A stretch of 64,000 bases of DNA from the NCBI GenBank assembly GCA_964645835.1, contig CAZYDG010000072.1, positions 142,783 to 206,782 on the forward strand, written 5' to 3'. A program made the translations under genes and the position numbers. Shown here in pieces: positions 59,901 through 64,000 of the stretch. The DNA comes from CAZBME01 sp964645835. GTDB taxonomy: Bacteria; Desulfobacterota; Syntrophia; Syntrophales; UBA8958. A model generated the notes under the pieces. The model ran no database searches and was not told the origin of the DNA. It was given only the letters and a program-made list of their open reading frames with translations. Position 1 is the first letter of the stretch. Each line of letters starts with the position of its first letter.

Positions 59901-61195
59901 CACGGTTCATAATATGACGGGAAAACGCCCAGATCACATCCTGCCAGGGCCTCATAATAGGACAGGTTTATCAGGCCATCATGGCCGTTGAGGTAAGCGG
60001 GAATGAAGATGATATGAACCCGGTTCTGGGGAAGGTTCATCAATCCCAGTCGGCTACAAGTCTGAAGTATCGGATCTGAGGCCTCGTACATCAGGCGATG
60101 CGTCGCGATAGGGGCTCCGGTAGATTCAACCTTGGTAAAGCTGCCACGAAGGGCCGGAATCAGATCCGTATGACCGCCAAGGACGAATAGGAAAGCCAGG
60201 ACGGGCGTGTCGCCGACGGCCTCCTTGTCCAGGCGGGACAAGGCGCTGAGAAAAACGTCCAACCCTTTATTATGGTACTCGTAACGCCCGGAGATGACGA
60301 TAATCTTCGTCTCCTTCGGCACATCCTGACGCAGGAATCTGGCCGCTGCGGCCAGAAGACGCTCGCGGGAAGCCGCCGCCAGAGCCCGGTCGGTCATGTC
60401 GGGGATCGCCTCCATGTCAAGACCGTTGGGTGTGACCAAATCAGCGTCGCGTCCCAGAAAGTTCTTTGCTTCGGCGGCGGTTATTTCACTAACCGTTGTG
60501 AAGCAGTCGGCCTCCCGGGCAGAGGCCGCTTCAAGGGAATATTTTGCCGTTACATTGTGGGCACTCGCCTCCCGCTGGGGGGCAATGCGCTCCATCATGG
60601 CATAGATATCCATACCCGACCCGGCCAGCGCCCGGCCCAGAACCGTCGCATGGGTCGTAAAAACCGTCCCGATTTCCGGAAGGTTCTTCTTTAGGTAAAG
60701 GAGGCCCGCCCCTGTCATCCACTCGTGAAATTGGGCAACAGCCGGTAGATTGTGGGGCCGCACGCACAGATTGTACATCGTCTCGATCACCTCACCGCAG
60801 GCGAAACTGAACATGACAGGATCACGGTAATCCTCTCCCCCGGCGATGGAATCAACGCCGAAAGACTCCCACAATCGGAAGAGCACCTGATCCCGGTCGA
60901 ACTTCTTACCCGCCGATACGAGGATGACTTTGGGTTCACCGGCTATCTTCCAACGTCCGAAACGGCAAGGAAGCTCCTTAATAGCCGTCCCTTCACGAAC
61001 CTTGGCCCAGCAGGGTTCATCCGTTTCTTCAAAGTCGATGTTTGTTTTGAGGTCCGGTCCCAGCAGGATGTACCGGTCGCCGTAGGCCTTTATGGCTTCC
61101 CGAAGCTTGCTCGTTATCACTGTGTAGATGCCGCCGACCTTGTTGCAGACCTCCCAACTTACCTCAAAGAGATAACCTTGCCGTTGATCCGTCAT
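56942..61195 (-). CDS. Bifunctional glycogen synthase (GT3)-alpha-glucan phosphorylase (GT35) fusion
   Basis: 1417 residues. Residues 1 to about 560: a GT3, eukaryote-like glycogen synthase (FEVSWEVCNKVGGIYTVI, HEWMTGAGLLYLKK, FTTHATVLGRALAGSG, and the catalytic E-x7-E in YEPWGYTPLESAAY). About 580-700: DUF3417-like phosphorylase N-terminus (NLWWTWNPKALDLYATLD). About 640-1250: GT35 with YFSAEYGFHECLPIYSGGLG, GRQ-type loop and the PLP-lysine motif EASGTSGEKVVVNG followed by LNLSISDGWWVEGYDG. One chain thus carries enzymes for both building and phosphorolysing glycogen. GAAGGAGG precedes ATG. Neighbours: GH57 amylase and GT4. Confidence 0.9.
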   Translation of the reverse strand: MTDQRQGYLFEVSWEVCNKVGGIYTVITSKLREAIKAYGDRYILLGPDLKTNIDFEETDEPCWAKVREGTAIKELPCRFGRWKIAGEPKVILVSAGKKFDRDQVLFRLWESFGVDSIAGGEDYRDPVMFSFACGEVIETMYNLCVRPHNLPAVAQFHEWMTGAGLLYLKKNLPEIGTVFTTHATVLGRALAGSGMDIYAMMERIAPQREASAHNVTAKYSLEAASAREADCFTTVSEITAAEAKNFLGRDADLVTPNGLDMEAIPDMTDRALAAASRERLLAAAARFLRQDVPKETKIIVISGRYEYHNKGLDVFLSALSRLDKEAVGDTPVLAFLFVLGGHTDLIPALRGSFTKVESTGAPIATHRLMYEASDPILQTCSRLGLMNLPQNRVHIIFIPAYLNGHDGLINLSYYEALAGCDLGVFPSYYEPWGYTPLESAAYAVPTVTTDQAGFGIWTLNTLGENSGILVLKRRGQPIASIEDQLYRILQDFLSWPADEMDKRRRKARQVAQEANWTSFYAAYIQAYDRAEAMARKRVTEKPVADDRLTSRHIFAGTVSTQPHFRSFTAVANLPEGLSRLRELAYNLWWTWNPKALDLYATLDLKLWSEMGNNPVRMLETVSPETLQEAAENDSYLDLYKMVLQRFDDYMGERGPRKKIPIAPELRWSSPVAYFSAEYGFHECLPIYSGGLGTLSGDHLKTASDLGIPLVAVGLLYKNGFFKQVIDKDGRQTEDYPENDFSCMPVQIVQDDRSIEVQISIDLPGRTLFANIWEVKVGRVSLYLLDADVPRNTPQDRTITARLYSADQKTRIEQEILLGIGGVRLLKKLGIKPRVYHINEGHSAFLILERIESFMIEEGLSFEEAAEVVRNRGVFTTHTPVEAGNERFSRDLMEYYFSGFIKRSGMTWAQFWDLGRREGGDEKTFFMNILAFKLTYRSNAVSLVHGQLSRRMWRDVWKGFDDSDIPIRHVTNGAHFLSFIAPRMRSLLDAYLGIEWEKNLTDTERWTRVQDIPDTLLWRVRYELKQKTMDLIRDNVAQHWGKYEGPRMWREEFFSKLNPAALLIGFARRFAPYKRADLILTDLNRLDRIVNHPSRPVQIVFAGKAHPNDSMGKDLIEKVIRVCRDERFQGKIFFLENYDIRIARHLVQGVDVWLNNPRRPLEASGTSGEKVVVNGVLNLSISDGWWVEGYDGMNGWTIGPVRKGYKEEVGNSDGEDAQSLYNLIENTVVPLFYERDASGVPEKWTAMIKRSMQTLAPIFNTDRMLTEYLHEMYEPTAQREWTLTSNAYQLAKEIAEWKYKIPMRFSSLKLVEVIVDGIHGDTVMVDLPLTVSVRIDPGKMLEEEIYVEMMIGQGDHGGFVGEPESVRLEKISKAPDGVITYGVNYVVRQNGNYSYGIRVLPYNPRLASKLETGLILWG

Positions 61196-61211
61196 ACCCT
61201 GCCCTCCTTCG

Positions 61212-62396
61212 TCACGTTCGGTTGACCTGCCGCGAAAAATCGTCCAGAATGTTCATATAATTAATATAGGCATCATAGGGGGAAGCATAGGGGTTGAAGT
61301 ATTTGTGGACATCCCCGTCCGCAAACCATTTGGTGCACATATAATAGAAGTGGTCCGATGTCTGAAGCATCCGCCAGATACCCAGCAAGTTCTCATCGCG
61401 GCAGGCCAGGACGGCCTTCTCCATACCATACAGAGTGGAGGCGGCATCTTTCTGCATATCGTTGCCCAGCCAGGCGGACAGATTCCGCTCCGTATCTGCC
61501 CAGGATACAATTTCCGCCACATCGAGTTCACATGCAGGGGCAATACGGGCCGCCGCCTCTGCCGGTGTCAGGAATTCAAACTCGGGGCGTTGTAAGACTG
61601 CTGCCGGCAGCTTTTCAAGAAATTCAAAGATACCTGTGTCTTGCCACTGATGCTCTCCGAAGGTTTCATAGTCCATAAAGAGGTTGACTAAGCCGTTGTC
61701 GCTTCCTTGCTGATGGACCCAATGGGCGAACTTCTCCGCCGTCAGGGGATAGCCCGACCAATCCCTTCTGGAAAAACGAAAGGAAACATCATCGGAAAGC
61801 CGGTAGTGACGAAGGAGGAGCCTTAAGCGGTCGCAGCCTGCAGGCCGGTAAACGGCACACGGGGTTCGTGATCCGAGAATCTCATTCGCTCCCTCGGCAA
61901 GAATCACTTCATAGCCCATTCCTTCTGCCTCCCGGGCGAGATCGTTGTTATAGACCAGTTCCGTGTACCGGAACGTGACGGGGATTTTTCCGAAGAGGTT
62001 CTTCATCCTTTCGCGGTGAAGAGCGACCTGGACACGGAATTCATCGCGGGAGTACAGAAAGGCCAGGGAGTGGCAATCCGTCTCGCCCAGAAACTCGACA
62101 CACCCTGTATCGGCCAAACGCTGAAAACTCAGGAGCACATCGGGACGATATGCCAGGAGTTGATCGATGAGGATTCCCGTCAGGGAAAACGCAAAATGGA
62201 ATCGCCCTCCATAACGCCTGATCAACTCATAAAGGCAGGCATTGGCGGGAAGATAGCATTTATCCGCCACCTTGTTCAGTATCTGCCGATTAGTCACCTC
62301 ATCATCGTAGCGGTGAACCTTCCCGATATCAAAATAGGTGTAACGCCGGAGGCGGCGCGGCTGATGAACCTGGAAATACAGACAGACGGCCGGCAT
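61212..62396 (-). CDS. Glycoside hydrolase family 57 amylase
   Basis: 394 residues from MPAVCLYFQVHQPRR. GH57 region 1 HQP, CVEFLGETDCHSLAFLY, FRYTELVYNN (catalytic Glu region) and LFMDYETFGEHQW (acid region). Cytoplasmic alpha-glucan hydrolase or transferase. GGGGG before this ATG overlaps the end of the upstream GT4 gene region and fixes the start. Sits between the GT4 and the synthase-phosphorylase fusion, 16 bases from the latter. Confidence 0.88.
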   Translation of the reverse strand: MPAVCLYFQVHQPRRLRRYTYFDIGKVHRYDDEVTNRQILNKVADKCYLPANACLYELIRRYGGRFHFAFSLTGILIDQLLAYRPDVLLSFQRLADTGCVEFLGETDCHSLAFLYSRDEFRVQVALHRERMKNLFGKIPVTFRYTELVYNNDLAREAEGMGYEVILAEGANEILGSRTPCAVYRPAGCDRLRLLLRHYRLSDDVSFRFSRRDWSGYPLTAEKFAHWVHQQGSDNGLVNLFMDYETFGEHQWQDTGIFEFLEKLPAAVLQRPEFEFLTPAEAAARIAPACELDVAEIVSWADTERNLSAWLGNDMQKDAASTLYGMEKAVLACRDENLLGIWRMLQTSDHFYYMCTKWFADGDVHKYFNPYASPYDAYINYMNILDDFSRQVNRT

Positions 62397-62401
62397 GGAA
62401 T

Positions 62402-63667
62402 TCAGCCCCCTTCCAGCGCAAGCACATGCTGATAAACGGCGGCGATTTTGACTGCGGCCTTTTCCCACAAGATTGATCGAAGTTCTTCCCTAGCCTGGCG
62501 AACCATTTCCCCCGCCAAAGGAGGATATTTCAGGATGGCGATCATTTTGTTGGCCAACTCGTCGACATCCCAGAAATCCACCGTCAAGGCATGATGCAGG
62601 ACTTCCGAGACGCCCGACTGTTTCGAGATAATGACCGGCACATCGTACATCATGGCCTCCAGGGGCGATATCCCAAAGGGCTCGGAGACAGACGGCATAA
62701 CATACAAATCACTCCGGGCAAACATCCGCTCGACCTCATCACCCCGGAGGAACCCCGTAAAATGGAACCGCTTGCCGATTTCAAGTTCGGCGACTTTCTC
62801 GACTATCTGGGGCATCATATCACCCGCACCGGCCATGACAAAGGTTACATCGGGCATCTCCTGCAAAACCCTCCGGGCCGCCTCGACAAAATATTCCGGT
62901 CCCTTCTGAACAGTGATACGCCCTAGAAACAGGACCACCTTTTCATCAGCATTCCGTTCTGCACGATGGGCTGCTACCCCCTCCCGGCGGGTCACAGCAT
63001 TATGGATGACGGTGATTTTGTGCGACGGAATACCGTAGCGATTCACGATCATCTCTTTCGTATAGTGACTCACGGCAATAACGGCGTCGGCAGCCTCCAT
63101 GCCGCGTTTTTCCACATCATATATGACCTGGTCGATATGATCGCCATTACGGTCGAACTCCAAGGCGTGGATGTGCAGGACAAAAGGCTTGCCGCTGGCT
63201 TCCCTGGCCGCAAGACCCGCCGGAACGGCCATCCAATCGTGCCCATGGATCACATCAAAATTTTCACGGGCGGCAATGACAGCCCCTGCCCGGCTATAGC
63301 GGTAGACCTCTGCCATGAGGTTTTCACCATATCCCCCTGAAACTGCGAGAAAGCTATCAGGTGGATATGGATCTCGCCGGACTGATAAACTGCCGTTTAT
63401 ATAAGGACGAAGGGATGAGACAATGGATGCGAAATCAATCCGCCCGGCAAGTGATCCCTCGTAGGGGCTATCCATCAGTGGAATAGTCGCCGTTGACAGG
63501 ACACGAACGGGTGAGTCCGTCTCTGTAACTTCCTGACCGGGATGAGGCATGACAAAGAGGATGTCATACCCCATCCCGGTCAGGGCTCGTGTCATACCAT
63601 CGCAGGCCGTGCCCAAGCCTCCGCTTATGTGGGGAGGGAACTCCCACCCGAACATCAGGATTCTCAT
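62402..63667 (-). CDS. GT4/GT5-type glycosyltransferase, glycogen synthase-like
   Basis: 421 residues. MRILMFGWEFPPHISGGLGTACDGMTRAL is the GT5/GT4 glycine-rich opening; VIHGHDWMAVPAG and the C-terminal LFLGRITVQKGPEYFVEAARRV, and the E-x7-E in VSEPFGISPLEAMMY mark a GT-B retaining enzyme. Probably uses a nucleotide glucose to extend alpha-glucan. First gene of the glycogen unit; AAGGAG before ATG. Could also make another glucan or a glycolipid. Confidence 0.85.
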   Translation of the reverse strand: MRILMFGWEFPPHISGGLGTACDGMTRALTGMGYDILFVMPHPGQEVTETDSPVRVLSTATIPLMDSPYEGSLAGRIDFASIVSSLRPYINGSLSVRRDPYPPDSFLAVSGGYGENLMAEVYRYSRAGAVIAARENFDVIHGHDWMAVPAGLAAREASGKPFVLHIHALEFDRNGDHIDQVIYDVEKRGMEAADAVIAVSHYTKEMIVNRYGIPSHKITVIHNAVTRREGVAAHRAERNADEKVVLFLGRITVQKGPEYFVEAARRVLQEMPDVTFVMAGAGDMMPQIVEKVAELEIGKRFHFTGFLRGDEVERMFARSDLYVMPSVSEPFGISPLEAMMYDVPVIISKQSGVSEVLHHALTVDFWDVDELANKMIAILKYPPLAGEMVRQAREELRSILWEKAAVKIAAVYQHVLALEGG

Positions 63668-63965
63668 CGCTCATTGCTCCTTTCCAGGCAATTGGAAAAC
63701 CTGGACCAATCATCATTGGGAAAACGCCCTTATCCAAAGGGGAAATCAGGTTTTGGGGAATCCCTAAGCAAAGACAATATCGGTTCGCTTTTCACATCCT
63801 GCGATCTTTGAATTTATAAGTTTAACAGAAGCGGCGACAAAAAACAACCGACCCACGAGTCCCCGAATTGCCTCAAATTAAATGTTACCGAAGGAGGTGA
63901 ATAAAAAGGATCGTTGACTCATAATTCGATATTACCGAATACCGCCATTTCTATGGAGGTTGAAT
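63668..63965. other. Divergent intergenic region before right-edge gene
   Basis: 298 bases. Contains two TTACCGAA-type short repeats (about 63884 and 63933) and a ribosome-site-like GAAGGAGGTGA at 63890 not followed by a usable reading frame; otherwise nothing I recognise. Confidence 0.4.
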
Positions 63966-64000
63966 ATGAGTCCGCAATCGAAAAAAGAATACACCGAAGC
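63966..64000 (+). CDS. 5' end of a gene, possibly an IS transposase
   Basis: ATG with GGAGG 7 bases before it, reading MSPQSKKEYTEA up to the window end. The start resembles integrase-type insertion-sequence transposases that open with S-K-K-E-Y-x-E-A, but 12 residues are too few to be sure. Confidence 0.4.
   Translation, partial: MSPQSKKEYTE

Noticed and set aside
1..64000. CRISPR arrays, rRNA and tRNA genes
   Set aside because: No regularly spaced direct repeats and no conserved rRNA or tRNA blocks were seen; a tRNAscan run would settle tRNAs.

Overview
The window looks like a chromosomal stretch of an anaerobic Desulfobacterota (former Deltaproteobacteria), probably close to Syntrophales. 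The indications are a tungsten-type aldehyde:ferredoxin oxidoreductase, a B12-dependent class II ribonucleotide reductase, a seven-gene ATP synthase operon with paired b and b' subunits and no a/c genes, a GlpC/Hdr-like Fe-S protein, a selenium-type LysR with a DUF3343 gene, and the b subunit's export-like N-terminus. No rRNA, tRNA, CRISPR array or phage was seen. The taxonomic call is inference from gene content.

Layout. 1-2.4 kb: end of an SbmA/YddA-like ABC transporter, a SAM hydroxide adenosyltransferase, a 29-residue AURKAIP1/COX24-type (bS22-like) ribosomal protein and two small genes. 3-6.8 kb: a GAF/PAS sensor without kinase domain, then nrdJ. 6.8-12.3 kb (minus): a probable cell-wall sugar salvage cluster of MurU-like and AmgK-like enzymes, a YajG-like lipoprotein, a GT2 glycosyltransferase, a DUF4922 protein and an M15 peptidase. 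12.6-15 kb: a receiver-TPR regulator overlapping a histidine kinase without sensor domain. 15.2-23 kb (minus): SpoIID-like protein, MazG, HD hydrolase, ATE-like transferase, cyclophilin, RCC1-repeat lipoprotein and the preQ0 operon queD-queE-queC. 23.3-26 kb: AOR plus a small partner. 26-29.6 kb (minus): MauE/DoxX protein, periplasmic rhodanese, an Fe-S/CCG-TVP38 fusion and a DUF3047 protein. 29.7-35.8 kb, visibly more AT-rich: alkylsulfatase, a serine hydrolase broken by an in-frame TGA, DUF3343, LysR and GreA. 36-42 kb (minus): ATP synthase. 42.3-47.8 kb (minus): the mreBCD-mrdA-rodA cell-shape operon. 48-54.8 kb: PpiD, DUF2845, nadD, proA, a patatin-like lipase and a radical SAM protein. 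55-63.7 kb (minus): a glycogen cluster with a GT4 enzyme, a GH57 amylase, a 1417-residue glycogen synthase-phosphorylase fusion and an unknown exported protein. The right edge cuts a gene that may be an insertion-sequence transposase.

The intergenic spaces hold several families of dispersed palindromic repeats. One has ends like AGCAGGCTGTTGAAAAAC and repeatedly lies against or across stop codons; another, about 140-180 bp, occurs three times. These repeats, the Fe-S/TVP38 redox operon, the cell-wall salvage cluster and the glycogen synthase-phosphorylase fusion are the parts most worth a second look.
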